From contig CAILZI010000081.1 of NCBI GenBank assembly GCA_903838675.1, positions 1-64,000 of the forward strand: DNA of 64,000 nt. The letters run 5' to 3'. Of the stretch, positions 8,848-17,704 are shown in pieces. The stretch is from an uncultured Verrucomicrobiota bacterium. Lineage in GTDB: Bacteria; Verrucomicrobiota; Verrucomicrobiia; Verrucomicrobiales; Verrucomicrobiaceae. A program made the position numbers and the translations under genes. Within the stretch, counting starts at the first letter, position 1, and the number at the start of each line of letters is the position of its first letter. The notes under the pieces were generated by a model. It was not told the DNA's origin, made no database searches, and saw only the letters and a list, made by a program, of their open reading frames with translations.

Positions 8848-9843
8848 CTACTTCCCGGCAGGCTTCGCCGCCTCTACGCTCTCGTCCGCCTCCGGCACCA
8901 GCGTGATCTGCACGTCCGCACCTTTGAGGTACTTGTCGAAGAAGTTCAGCTTGAGCTCTGTCACGGCAGGTTTGCCAAATGCCGGCCCACCATGGCCCGA
9001 ACCCGGGAGCTTTTGCAGCCACACGGCCACACCCTTCTCCTTCAGCACCGCGGCAAACTCCTCGCTCTGCGCATACGGCACCAGCGTGTCGTGCGTTCCA
9101 TGCAGGATAAGGAATGGCGGATTGTCCTGACTTACATAATGCACTGGACTGACGGCGTCGGCCTTCGCCTTGTCATCCAGCTTCGTGCCGATCAGGGACG
9201 AGTAGGGATCCTTGGGCGTGTTGAACTGGAAGATGTTTTTCACGTTCTTATCGTCGGCGGCTTGCTGCACCACGGTGCTGAAGTCGGCCGGTCCATAGAT
9301 GTCGCACACCGCCTGCACCCGATCAGACTGCTCCTCATTGCCGCCGATCTTGGGGAAGGTGTTCTTCCCGCCTGACGTGCCGACGAGAGCTGACAAATGC
9401 CCGCCCGCCGATCCGCCCACGACCCCGACATGTTCTGTGTCAAAGTTGTACTCCTTGGCATGCGCCCGCAGCCAGCGGATCGCAGCCTGGCAGTCTTGAA
9501 TCTGCGCCGGGAAGATCGCCTTCTGGCTGAAGCGATACTCAACGCTCGCCACCGCATAGCCTCTCAGCACCATGCCAGCCGCCGGACACGGAAACTTGCT
9601 CCCACCGACCCACCCGCCGCCGTGAATATGAACGATGAGCGGCAGCGGTTTGTCTGCCGCCTTCTCAGGAAGATAAAGATCCAGCTTCTGTGCCGCATCC
9701 CCGTCCGGGATGTAGGAGATGTCCTTCTCCATCTTGATGCCCGGCGGCAACTGCTGGGCAAACGCAGGCGCACAGCCAAACAAGACCACGCATGCTGCGA
9801 ACACCATCCGAAACGAGAACCGGGAGAGGAGACAAGATTTCAT
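8848..9843 (-). CDS. Secreted alpha/beta hydrolase, BD-FAE/carboxylesterase type
   Basis: A 331-residue protein with a signal peptide (MKSCLLSRFSFRMVFAACVVLFGCAPAFA). It has the HGGGW oxyanion motif (LIVHIHGGGWVGGSKF), nucleophile elbow VGGSAGGHLSAL, acid motif ILHGTHDTLVPYAQSE and catalytic His in LPGSGHGGPAF. These match the BD-FAE/carboxylesterase group that deacetylates or de-feruloylates xylan-like glycans. The C-terminus (VPEADESVEAAKPAGK) is charged and probably disordered. It appears to be a single gene, with a hairpin element upstream at about 9906-9955. Confidence 0.87.
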   Translation of the reverse strand: MKSCLLSRFSFRMVFAACVVLFGCAPAFAQQLPPGIKMEKDISYIPDGDAAQKLDLYLPEKAADKPLPLIVHIHGGGWVGGSKFPCPAAGMVLRGYAVASVEYRFSQKAIFPAQIQDCQAAIRWLRAHAKEYNFDTEHVGVVGGSAGGHLSALVGTSGGKNTFPKIGGNEEQSDRVQAVCDIYGPADFSTVVQQAADDKNVKNIFQFNTPKDPYSSLIGTKLDDKAKADAVSPVHYVSQDNPPFLILHGTHDTLVPYAQSEEFAAVLKEKGVAVWLQKLPGSGHGGPAFGKPAVTELKLNFFDKYLKGADVQITLVPEADESVEAAKPAGK

Positions 9844-9905
9844 GTGCTAGCTCAAACGCGCCACTCCGTCTTTCCTAGCGGAAAAGGGGGCCAAATATCC
9901 GAAAC

Positions 9906-9955
9906 CCGTGGCGGAGCGTTTCGCGAAGTAGTCCGCACTCTCCGAGTGCGGTTCA
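9906..9955. repeat. REP-like palindromic element, intergenic copy 1
   Basis: An 8-bp perfect stem CCGCACTC (9933-9940) pairs with GAGTGCGG (9944-9951) around a 3-nt loop. It is preceded by the GTAGTCCG-type edge shared, with variation, by the copies at 25908, 25938, 27890, 29554, 30826 and 30937. It occupies the 258-bp gap between the BD-FAE esterase and a sialidase, where no gene was seen. Confidence 0.55.
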
Positions 9956-10101
9956 GGGGCGCTCGTGCCGCAGCAAACCACCCAGAGAAGAAGGCGTCCC
10001 ATACCCAGCCCTAAACTCCTTGATGACCTCTCCAAATGATCACGAAATGTCATCCGGCTTCGTCATTCGACATTATTTCGTCATTCGGAATTCTGGTTTC
10101 G

Positions 10102-11256
10102 TCATTGGGCCAAAGGTGCCGTCCAAAACGTCCCCTCAATCGCCCGGTCGTCTTCCTTCGGCCCATTGAAATAATACACCGTCAGCACTCTGCCATCCGG
10201 CCGCACCAGATTGCGCGGGTAACCCAGATCCCCATCATATCCATCCTCGCGAATCACAATCTCCGGCCCCCACGTCACACCACCATCCGCACTGATGCTC
10301 GCCCGCATCCCCGACGGCTTGTGCCGAAATCCATACGTTACCGCCACGCGCCCATCCTGCAGCTGCACCAGTGCCGGCGGATTCCCGCCGATGCCCGTCG
10401 CCGCTTTGCCCTTAAAGGTCCACGTCTTGCCGAGATCCCCGCTGCGCCACGCTTCGATAAACCCCGACACCTTCGGATCAGACCGCCGGATCGTCGTCAA
10501 AAGCGTCCCATCCTTCAGCCTCAACGACGAAGGCATGATCGCATACCCACCTTCCATCGGCTCAGGCCCGATTAAGGAAACCAGCTTCCAGTTCATCCCA
10601 CCATCCGTGGTTCGCGCACAAAAAACGCGCCCTTCCTTGCCATCGTTCTGCTTCGCACAACTGCCAAACATCAGGCAGTCCTGCTTGCCCAAAACAATCA
10701 AATCCGTCCGCGTGCAGATGCGTTCCACACCATCCACTGCAAACGAGTACGGCCCCTGCCACGTCTTGCAGCGGTCCAGGCTCGTGTAAAACCACGAAGG
10801 CCCCGCATGCAGTCCGCCAAAGCGAAACATCAGCGCAAAGTCCGGTGCTGTGAAATCAATCGGCACGGTCAGCGGTGCAGGCTTCGCTTCCTTCGTCGGA
10901 TCAGCAAACGGCAGATCCTCCTCCGCCTTCCACGTCTTGCCGCCATCCACACTGCGCGCCTGGATTTCATAGCTCGGCTTCGTCCGGTCGATCCGGTGAT
11001 CCGTCGTCGTCTGCTTGTACCAAGTCGATGTAAAGCCCGCCACCAGCTCATCTCCCCACTGCCACAGCCCATGATTCGCCGGCCAGCCGCCGTAGCGCCC
11101 TGCTTCTTTATACACGATCACGTTCTCCTGCGTCGCAGGCCTCAGCTTCGGCGCCGCAGCTTTCATCGCTTGGTCCGAAGTGATTTCGAGCTTCGCATCG
11201 GCAGCAGATGCGGATGTGGCGGTTAGAACCGCAAAGAGCAGGGCGGCGCGCAGCAT
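10102..11256 (-). CDS. Secreted BNR/exo-alpha-sialidase family protein
   Basis: A 384-residue protein with signal peptide MLRAALLFAVLTATSASA. It is a sialidase-superfamily beta-propeller with repeated Asp-box-like motifs (SVDGGKTW, SLDRCKTW, TTDGGMNW, SGDLGKTW, SADGGVTW). It starts 1 nt after the stop of the SGNH esterase and is the last gene of the operon that begins with a neuraminate-lyase-like aldolase. In PVC bacteria many such proteins are annotated as exo-alpha-sialidases without biochemical proof, so the exact glycosidic substrate is open. Confidence 0.85.
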   Translation of the reverse strand: MLRAALLFAVLTATSASAADAKLEITSDQAMKAAAPKLRPATQENVIVYKEAGRYGGWPANHGLWQWGDELVAGFTSTWYKQTTTDHRIDRTKPSYEIQARSVDGGKTWKAEEDLPFADPTKEAKPAPLTVPIDFTAPDFALMFRFGGLHAGPSWFYTSLDRCKTWQGPYSFAVDGVERICTRTDLIVLGKQDCLMFGSCAKQNDGKEGRVFCARTTDGGMNWKLVSLIGPEPMEGGYAIMPSSLRLKDGTLLTTIRRSDPKVSGFIEAWRSGDLGKTWTFKGKAATGIGGNPPALVQLQDGRVAVTYGFRHKPSGMRASISADGGVTWGPEIVIREDGYDGDLGYPRNLVRPDGRVLTVYYFNGPKEDDRAIEGTFWTAPLAQ

Positions 11257-11257
11257 G

Positions 11258-12490
11258 TTACTGGATGGCCTCGACTTTGATCGTGTGTTTCACCGGCACC
11301 AATTTCGCATGGGCCTCAGCGTCGAGCTTCTTCTGCTTGGCCACCATCTTCTCCTTCAGCGTGCTCAGTGCCGCGGCAAACTCCGCATCGTTTTTTACGT
11401 CATTGGAAAAGAGACGGAAGTTCGTGATCATCCCCTTGATCATCGAAGTCTCGTAGGCCTGCTTGGCGTTTACGGCGATGACGAGCTGGACGAAAGCGTT
11501 GTCGAAGGGAGTCTTTTCAAACGCAGCTGCGAGGTTGATGCCGGCGGCGAGTTCTTCTTTGGAAAACTCCTTCGACTCCGCGCCCCAAGTCACCTTGGCT
11601 TTGGCGGTGTTGAGATTTTTCACCCGCAGTGTGTAGCGGTTCAGTTCCTCGTTGAATTTGCAGAACGGCGTGATTTTGCGCATCTCCGGCTCAAGAAAGA
11701 AAGGCCACTGGCTGCTCTCCACCTCGGCCACGCCCTTGCTACCGCTGACCGCATGGCCGCTGCTCCCCTGGCTCGCGCCGTTCATATCCACGGTGATTTC
11801 ACCAATGTTCCCATCCACTCCGAGTCCTTTCAAGAACGCAGCCGCCATCAGCAGGTGGCCGTTGGGCCCCGGATGCACGCCATCGCGTCCGCATACATCG
11901 TAGGCCTCGCCCACCTTGGCCTTGGCTGCGGCCATCGCGGTGATCATCTCGTCATGCACGTTCGCGAACGCGGTGTGAAACTCCGTCGCCAGCTTGCGGT
12001 CGATGTCTCGCAGGTGCGCAAGATTGTCGTTGTATTGATCCGCGGTTGCGCCGGCTTTGACGAAATACTTGGTGTCCACCGCACCGGGAGAACCCGCGAC
12101 GATGTTCGTTATTCCGACCTTCTTCAATCCGGTCAAGACCACGCGCATCCACTTTTCATAGTCTGCGCCGATGTTCTCTGCATATGGCACATAACGGCCG
12201 TCGTTCATGCCGTAGCATGTCGTCGCCACGGTTGGCTGGAACACGCTCAGATCGTTTTCAAGGCGGGTGCTGAATCCGGCCGCTGTTTCGCCTCCCCAGC
12301 CAAATTGGAAACAGGTGATGTCCTTCCGGCCTGTACATGCAAGCAGATAGGTTTCAATGAAACGTGAGTACAGCTTCTGTTCCGTGATCGAGTCGCCGAT
12401 GATGGCGACACGGGCATTCTGCGGGAGCTGCGATTCCGCAAAGGCAGGCAGCGCAAGAAGAAGGGAGGCAAATAGAGTTCGGATGTTCAT
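11258..12490 (-). CDS. Secreted SGNH/GDSL esterase
   Basis: A 410-residue protein with signal peptide MNIRTLFASLLLALPAFA. Block I is VAIIGDSITEQ (nucleophile Ser34), block II includes the FGWGGET glycine, block III is CYGMNDGRY with Asn, and block V is GRDGVHPGPNGH with the Asp/His pair. About 170 further residues of unknown function follow, ending in a Lys/Ala-rich helix. Sitting between two sialidase-like genes and downstream of a neuraminate-lyase-like gene, it could remove O-acyl groups that protect sugars such as sialic acids. That is an inference from context. Confidence 0.87.
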   Translation of the reverse strand: MNIRTLFASLLLALPAFAESQLPQNARVAIIGDSITEQKLYSRFIETYLLACTGRKDITCFQFGWGGETAAGFSTRLENDLSVFQPTVATTCYGMNDGRYVPYAENIGADYEKWMRVVLTGLKKVGITNIVAGSPGAVDTKYFVKAGATADQYNDNLAHLRDIDRKLATEFHTAFANVHDEMITAMAAAKAKVGEAYDVCGRDGVHPGPNGHLLMAAAFLKGLGVDGNIGEITVDMNGASQGSSGHAVSGSKGVAEVESSQWPFFLEPEMRKITPFCKFNEELNRYTLRVKNLNTAKAKVTWGAESKEFSKEELAAGINLAAAFEKTPFDNAFVQLVIAVNAKQAYETSMIKGMITNFRLFSNDVKNDAEFAAALSTLKEKMVAKQKKLDAEAHAKLVPVKHTIKVEAIQ

Positions 12491-12554
12491 GGGTCGGGGA
12501 AGTTGAGCATGGATGAACGCCGCGTGCAGCGCAGAATGATCGATCTTTTCTGCA

Positions 12555-13604
12555 TCACTTCGGCCACACGCCGTCCACGATGGGCTTCAGCTCCAGCTTC
12601 GCCGGATCAATCACCACATGCTTCACCTTCTGGCGCTTCCATGTGTACGTGATGTGCACGAGACCATCGCTCGTCTGAATGATCGCCGGATAACTGAACT
12701 CCTTCTTCGGTTCATCCTCCACCACCAGCGCCGCCTCCCACACCTTGCCATCCTTGCTGACAGCAAGGTTCAGCGGACTGCGCCCTTTGGCCGTGTGATT
12801 GTAAATCAGCAGATGCCGCCCGTCCTTCAGCGTGACCGCATCCGTTCCCGAGTTCGGATTCGGCAGCTCCGTCAGCGAAATCTCACCCCACGTGCGTCCC
12901 GCATCTTCAGAGGCAATTTGAAAAACCTTGCCCTGTCGCGTCCGGCCCACCGCCTGCAGTTTGTCACCACCCAGGAACAGAATGCTCGGCTGAATCGCAC
13001 TCACCTTCAGCCCATCATGCAGCAGCTTCGTGCGCTCCCACGTTTTGCCCAGATCACTCGTGCGCTCAAAGTAAATCGCCCACGCACTCGGCTGCTTGTC
13101 CGTCTCGTTACTTGTCGGGCACAGGATGTCCCCGTTCGGCAACTGCACCGGCTTGTTCTTGATCGGCCCAAAGATCCCCTGCGGCAGCTTCTGCGCCGCC
13201 GACCACGTCTTGCCGCCATCAGTCGAAGTCTTCAGCTCGCCCCACCACGTGCTCGGCGAAGGCCCCACTTTATAAAACAGCATCAGCGGTGCCCGACGCG
13301 GCTGAAACAGCACCGGGTTCCACGTCGGGTGGCGCTTGCCATCGGGCTGCACCCCATTGGCCGTTTCCACACTCTCCGTCCATTTCCCATTAACCAACCG
13401 CGAAACCCAGATGCACACATCCGGATTCTTTTCCGCCGTGCCCCCAAACCATGCCGAAACCATCCCCGTCGGCGTCTCCACAATCGTCGTCGCATGAATC
13501 GACGGATACGGCCCCGTGTCGTAAATGAATTCTGTTTTGAGAACGGCAGGATCAGCCGCGAATGCGGCCATGGAAAACAAACTGGCGACGAGAAGGGATT
13601 TCAT
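12555..13604 (-). CDS. Secreted sialidase-like (BNR) protein
   Basis: A 349-residue protein with signal peptide MKSLLVASLFSMAAFA. The propeller carries Asp boxes STDGGKTW, TSDLGKTW, SEDAGRTW and SKDGKVW. The opening block IYDTGPYPSIHATTIVETPTG and the blocks WNPVLFQ and KNKPVQLPNGDILCPTSNE are typical of the BNR_2/sialidase-like group in Verrucomicrobia and Bacteroidota. It begins 12 nt after the lyase-like gene and is very probably cotranscribed with it. The function is likely glycan trimming; true sialidase activity is not proven. Confidence 0.86.
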   Translation of the reverse strand: MKSLLVASLFSMAAFAADPAVLKTEFIYDTGPYPSIHATTIVETPTGMVSAWFGGTAEKNPDVCIWVSRLVNGKWTESVETANGVQPDGKRHPTWNPVLFQPRRAPLMLFYKVGPSPSTWWGELKTSTDGGKTWSAAQKLPQGIFGPIKNKPVQLPNGDILCPTSNETDKQPSAWAIYFERTSDLGKTWERTKLLHDGLKVSAIQPSILFLGGDKLQAVGRTRQGKVFQIASEDAGRTWGEISLTELPNPNSGTDAVTLKDGRHLLIYNHTAKGRSPLNLAVSKDGKVWEAALVVEDEPKKEFSYPAIIQTSDGLVHITYTWKRQKVKHVVIDPAKLELKPIVDGVWPK

Positions 13605-13616
13605 GGTGGGTTGGGT

Positions 13617-14525
13617 TTATGAGATCAAACCAAGGTTCACGAGTCTTTCACGAATGATCGCACGCTCCGCTTCACGAAACCGATGAAACGGCTCCGCCAT
13701 GTGGTCTTCACAAATACCCAGCAGCGAAAGCCCGCACTTGATCCCCTTGATGATCGCCGATTTATGCCGCCCCACCGTGTAGATGCTACCGGCCAGCTGC
13801 ATCACCTTGGCATGCAGTTCGCGCGTGAGCTGCAAATTCTGCGCCGCCGCCGCCTGATACATCTCCACATAAAGCTTCGGATGCAGGTTGGCCCCGCCAT
13901 TGATGCCACCATGCCCACCCAATAGTACCGCTTCCGCCGTAAGCTCCTCAGGCCCCACCAGCACGCTCCAGTCAGCCCGTTGCTTTGCCACTTCGATCAG
14001 GCGGTGAAAGTAAATCATGTCACAGGAGCTGTCCTTGACCCCGCATATTCCCGGCATGTCCAATGCACGGCGCACCAGATCAATTTCAAAGCTCACCTTC
14101 GTCAGCCCGGGCATGTTGTAGAGAAACATCGGCAGCGGCATCTCCGCCACGAGATCCTGAATGTATTCCTGCAGTTCCGGCGGTGCTGCAGGGAAGTAAT
14201 ACGGAGGCGCAGTAACCACATGCGTGGCGCCAACCTCCGCACTATGCCTGGCCAGGCTCACACTTTCCGTGAACGACGTATCCGTAATTCCCACCAGCAC
14301 CGGCACGCGCCCCGCCGTTTGCTTGCAGGTGCGCTCAATCAACTCCCTCCGCAGCCGATAGCTCAGGCTCGGCCCTTCACCCGTGGTGCCCAGTATAAAC
14401 AGCCCGGACACGCCACCACCGATCAGATGCTCGATCAGTCGCTCCAAACCCGCGCAATCAAGCAAATCGCGATCGCGCAACGGCGTGACGAGGGGAGGAA
14501 TGATGCCAGAAAGTGGTTGGGACAT
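13617..14525 (-). CDS. DapA/NanA family aldolase (N-acetylneuraminate lyase-like)
   Basis: A 302-residue cytoplasmic class I aldolase of the dihydrodipicolinate synthase/N-acetylneuraminate lyase family. It contains GTTGEG (residues 46-51), the catalytic Tyr136 in LYNMPG and the Schiff-base Lys164 in GVKDSS. It heads a leftward operon with two sialidase-like proteins and an SGNH esterase, which favours sialic acid or a related keto-sugar acid over a role in lysine synthesis. The start at 14525 fits the family; an upstream in-frame ATG at 14561 would add a poorly conserved tail. It is divergent from an AraC regulator, which probably controls it. Confidence 0.88.
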   Translation of the reverse strand: MSQPLSGIIPPLVTPLRDRDLLDCAGLERLIEHLIGGGVSGLFILGTTGEGPSLSYRLRRELIERTCKQTAGRVPVLVGITDTSFTESVSLARHSAEVGATHVVTAPPYYFPAAPPELQEYIQDLVAEMPLPMFLYNMPGLTKVSFEIDLVRRALDMPGICGVKDSSCDMIYFHRLIEVAKQRADWSVLVGPEELTAEAVLLGGHGGINGGANLHPKLYVEMYQAAAAQNLQLTRELHAKVMQLAGSIYTVGRHKSAIIKGIKCGLSLLGICEDHMAEPFHRFREAERAIIRERLVNLGLIS

Positions 14526-14658
14526 ATCCCACAAGTGACTTCGGCGGCCGCAAAATAGCAACCCACCAGTGCGTCGAATGTTTGCCGCTCAAATGACGAT
14601 TCTTGACCCTTCGCCGCAAGATTCACCCGGTTGGAATCTTTGAAGCTGTCCCACCACC

Positions 14659-15516
14659 ATGCCAGCCACCGACCAGGCAGACTACTTTTCGACCCAAGTC
14701 GTACGCACCCGCCGCTTCTTCCTACCGGAATGGGAGGAGCGCCAGCACGATGGCACCACACTGTGCCTCGTGGGCGGCGGCTGCGAGTGGTGTGCCCCGG
14801 ATTTCATCGTGGACCGGCAAAAATTCCCCTTTCTGGCCTTCGAGTTCGTTTCAAAAGGCCATGGCAGCGTCACGCTGGCGGATCAGACCCACGACATCGA
14901 GGCCGGACACGCCTTTGTCTTCGACTCCACCACCCCGCAAATCATCCGCAGTTCCGCCGAGGAACCGATGGTGAAGTACTTCTTCAATCTCACCGGCCCC
15001 CGCGCCGCAAAGCTGATGAGCGATCTTGATCTCTCCCCCGGCAGCGTGCTGCGCGTCACAGACGCCTCCCGCGTGGTTTCCCTTCTGGAGGAAGTGATCG
15101 ATCACGCCCTGCGTGGGGGCCGCTTCGGCCTGCGAGCTGCTTGTGCCACGCTGGAGCATGCTTTGGTGCTCAGCGCGGACTCACGGCAGCCCGCCACCAC
15201 CAAAATCGACCCCGCCTACGCCACCTACCTGCGCTGCCGCGGTCATCTCCTGCGCAATTATCCCGTGCTCAACAGCATCGAGCAGGCCGCCAAAGCCTGC
15301 TTCGTCTCCGCCGCCTACTTCACCCGCCTCTTCCAGCGTTACGACACCGAAACACCCTTGGCCTGCCTCACCCGCCTCAAGCTCTCCCAGGCCGCCATCA
15401 AACTTCGCCAGCCCGACGCCCTCGTAAAAGGCGTCGCCGCCGAGCTCGGCTACAAATCCGCCGCACATTTTTCACGTGCATTCAAAGCATGGAGTGGAAG
15501 ATCACCCCGATCGTGA
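14659..15516 (+). CDS. AraC family transcriptional regulator
   Basis: A 285-residue protein. The N-terminal half is a cupin-like sensor (FLAFEFVSKGHGSVTLADQTHDIEAGHAFVFDSTTPQII). The C-terminal ~95 residues form the double helix-turn-helix of AraC/XylS proteins (NSIEQAAKACFVSAAYFTRLFQRY, then LVKGVAAELGYKSAAHFSRAFKAWSG). It is divergently transcribed from the aldolase/sialidase operon with a 133-bp shared upstream region, the usual geometry for a local sugar-responsive activator. The effector is unknown. Confidence 0.9.
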   Translation: MPATDQADYFSTQVVRTRRFFLPEWEERQHDGTTLCLVGGGCEWCAPDFIVDRQKFPFLAFEFVSKGHGSVTLADQTHDIEAGHAFVFDSTTPQIIRSSAEEPMVKYFFNLTGPRAAKLMSDLDLSPGSVLRVTDASRVVSLLEEVIDHALRGGRFGLRAACATLEHALVLSADSRQPATTKIDPAYATYLRCRGHLLRNYPVLNSIEQAAKACFVSAAYFTRLFQRYDTETPLACLTRLKLSQAAIKLRQPDALVKGVAAELGYKSAAHFSRAFKAWSGRSPRS

Positions 15517-15564
15517 CGCAAGTGTGCTTGCCAGATGGATCAAACCCGGCAGAGTCGCCGCACC

Positions 15565-16476
15565 ATGAGTTACGAGAATCTTTCCACCTGGCTGGGCTGC
15601 CCAGTCGAAAACTATGAGCCCGGTCTCGTGATCAAAGACGGCGTGATCTACCGCTTTCGCGTGGACTGGGAGCCTGTGCACACCATGGCGGAAATGTTCG
15701 CTGCCTTCACGGCGGATCCAGCCGCCGCGAAAACGACAGGAGTGGTCATCGGTGCCTGGTTCGGAGACGATTCGAGTGCGGACAGTGCAGAGATTGTCCA
15801 ACTCCTCGTCGGCGCACGGCATGCGTTGCCACAACTGACAGCGATTTTCTTTGGCGATGTTACCAGCGAAGAAAATGAAATCTCTTGGATTCAGCAGACA
15901 GATGTCTCACCGCTGTTTTCCGCCTACCCCGGCCTCAAGCACTTCAGCGTGCGCGGTGGCAACGGTCTCAGCCTGGGAGGCAAAATGCGCCTGGAGTCGT
16001 TGGAGTCTCTCGTCATCGAAACGGGTGGCTTGCCACGTACGGTGCTCACCGAAGTGTTCAGCATGGATTTGCCAAAGCTGGAGAAACTGGAGCTGTGGCT
16101 TGGGACAGACCAGTATGGCTGGGATGGCAGCATCACCGATCTGAAGCCCTTGCTCGATGGCGGCTTGTTCCCCAGCTTGAAACATTTGGGCCTGTGTGAT
16201 TCCGAGATCGTCGATCAAATCGCCGAGGCACTGGTCACTGCGCCTGTCACGAATCGTATCCAAGCGCTCGATTTGTCTCTGGGTACATTATCGGATAAGG
16301 GCGCGTCACATTTGGTAAAATGCGCGGCCTTGCAACGCCTGAAGTCACTGGATCTGCACCATCACTACTGCACCGCCGAGGGCATGCGTCAGCTCAGGGC
16401 CTTCTTTCCTGGAGTGAACCTCGATGAGCAGCAGTCCGGGGACGAGGAAGATCGCTACGTCGCGGTGGGCGAGTAA
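15565..16476 (+). CDS. STM4015 family protein (leucine-rich-repeat-like)
   Basis: A 303-residue protein recognisable as the STM4015 family by its opening (YENLSTWLGCPVENYEPG), the highly conserved block EENEISWIQQTDVSPLF and HFSVRGGNGLSLG. The second half has leucine-rich-repeat periodicity (LESLVIETGG, LEKLELWLG, LKHLGLCDSEI, LQRLKSLDLHHHY). LRRs suggest a protein-binding scaffold. It lies 2 nt upstream of the STM4014-type gene and faces the STM4011-4013 genes. The family always appears with those partners as far as I know, but its function is not established. The ATG at 15565 matches the family start better than one at 15535. Confidence 0.9.
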   Translation: MSYENLSTWLGCPVENYEPGLVIKDGVIYRFRVDWEPVHTMAEMFAAFTADPAAAKTTGVVIGAWFGDDSSADSAEIVQLLVGARHALPQLTAIFFGDVTSEENEISWIQQTDVSPLFSAYPGLKHFSVRGGNGLSLGGKMRLESLESLVIETGGLPRTVLTEVFSMDLPKLEKLELWLGTDQYGWDGSITDLKPLLDGGLFPSLKHLGLCDSEIVDQIAEALVTAPVTNRIQALDLSLGTLSDKGASHLVKCAALQRLKSLDLHHHYCTAEGMRQLRAFFPGVNLDEQQSGDEEDRYVAVGE

Positions 16477-16478
16477 AG

Positions 16479-17594
16479 ATGGCCTTCTTCTGCCTCTGGA
16501 ATCCCGAGTCACCACGCGCTGTCTCGTTCACGGGGGCAGTGTTTGAGCGCACGCGCCAGATACCAGCCAGCATGGCATGGATCGACTTCTTGAACGGCCA
16601 GCCTCTGCCCGTGCCGCACGATGGTTTGATTGTGCGCATCGACTCGCCTGGAAAAAACTGGCCGGTGGAAAAAGCCCTGCTCAAACTCGGAGCACCTCAC
16701 GTGCATCAGGACTGGCTCGAAACGAACGATGAAGATCTGGCGGACGATCCCGGCCGTATCATTGCCTCCCACCAGCACCATCAGGGCCTCTGCCAGGCAT
16801 TGTCTCAGGTGCAGCAGCATTTTCAAAATGTGCGCTGGATGCAGCACCCGAAGGACATCACCGTGATGAATGACAAATCGGCATGTCAGACCCTGCTGGA
16901 AGCGGCAGGGGTCCGCGTGCCACGCATCCTGGGGCTGGTGAGAGATTTTGACGACCTCATAAACCACATGGATGCCGCTGGAAAAAATCGCGTTTTTCTG
17001 AAGCTCTGTCACGGTTCGTCCGCCTCCGGCACCGTTGCTTTCGAACGCTCCGCCGGGCGCATGCAGGCCTTTTCAACAGCGAAAATGAGCGATGGGGGGC
17101 CTCACGGCACGATCCTGCACAACTGGCGTGCCATCACCCGTTACGATGACCTATGTGACATCCGTCGCCTCGTGGATGCCGTGTGCCGGCATCGGGCTCA
17201 TGCGGAGGCATGGATGCCCAAGGCCGGCTGGCGCGGGCGGCGGTTTGACGTTCGCATCGTCGTCATCGGCGGAAAGGCAAGGCATGTCGTGGCACGCTTG
17301 TCAGAGGGACCGTTCACCAATCTGCAATTCGGCGCACGGCGTGCCACGGCAGAGGAACTCCATGAACATCTTGGCCCTCGGCTTTTTGCCGCTATGTGCG
17401 AGCAGGCAGAGCATGCCATGACCTGCTTCCCTCGTTCGTTATACGGCGGTGTCGACGTGCTCATTGATGCGCACAAACGTCTCGCTCATGTGCTGGAAGT
17501 GAATGCCTTTGGCGACCTGCTGCCCAATGTCAGGCACGAAGACCGTGACACCTACGATTGGGAGGTCGCTCAGGTCTCCACCACCGGCCCATAA
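16479..17594 (+). CDS. STM4014 family protein (ATP-grasp-like)
   Basis: A 371-residue protein of the STM4014 family. The N-terminal part has WIDFLNG and LIVRIDSPGKNWPVEKALL. The C-terminal two thirds look like an ATP-grasp ligase: FLKLCHGSSASGTVAF for nucleotide binding, RRFDVRIVVIGGKARHVVARLS, and the metal-site strand GVDVLID followed by HVLEVNAFGDLLPN. ATP-grasp enzymes join a carboxylate to an amine or thiol, so this may build an amide or peptide bond in the pathway of the neighbouring radical SAM enzymes. It is cotranscribed with STM4015. The fold is inferred by motif; the substrate is unknown. Confidence 0.9.
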   Translation: MAFFCLWNPESPRAVSFTGAVFERTRQIPASMAWIDFLNGQPLPVPHDGLIVRIDSPGKNWPVEKALLKLGAPHVHQDWLETNDEDLADDPGRIIASHQHHQGLCQALSQVQQHFQNVRWMQHPKDITVMNDKSACQTLLEAAGVRVPRILGLVRDFDDLINHMDAAGKNRVFLKLCHGSSASGTVAFERSAGRMQAFSTAKMSDGGPHGTILHNWRAITRYDDLCDIRRLVDAVCRHRAHAEAWMPKAGWRGRRFDVRIVVIGGKARHVVARLSEGPFTNLQFGARRATAEELHEHLGPRLFAAMCEQAEHAMTCFPRSLYGGVDVLIDAHKRLAHVLEVNAFGDLLPNVRHEDRDTYDWEVAQVSTTGP

Positions 17595-17704
17595 TCGTCG
17601 GCTCGCGGATCTGGTAATGCCGGGCCGTGGACGCACAGCGCACGGAGACAAACCAGTGGCTCATCACTCTCAGGCTCGACTTGCAGCAGCTGCCTCCCCG
17701 CAAT

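Noticed and set aside
17595..17704. Search for a small precursor peptide between the convergent STM4014 and STM4011 genes.
   Set aside because: No short ORF with a start, plausible ribosome site and peptide-like features was seen in the 110 bp.
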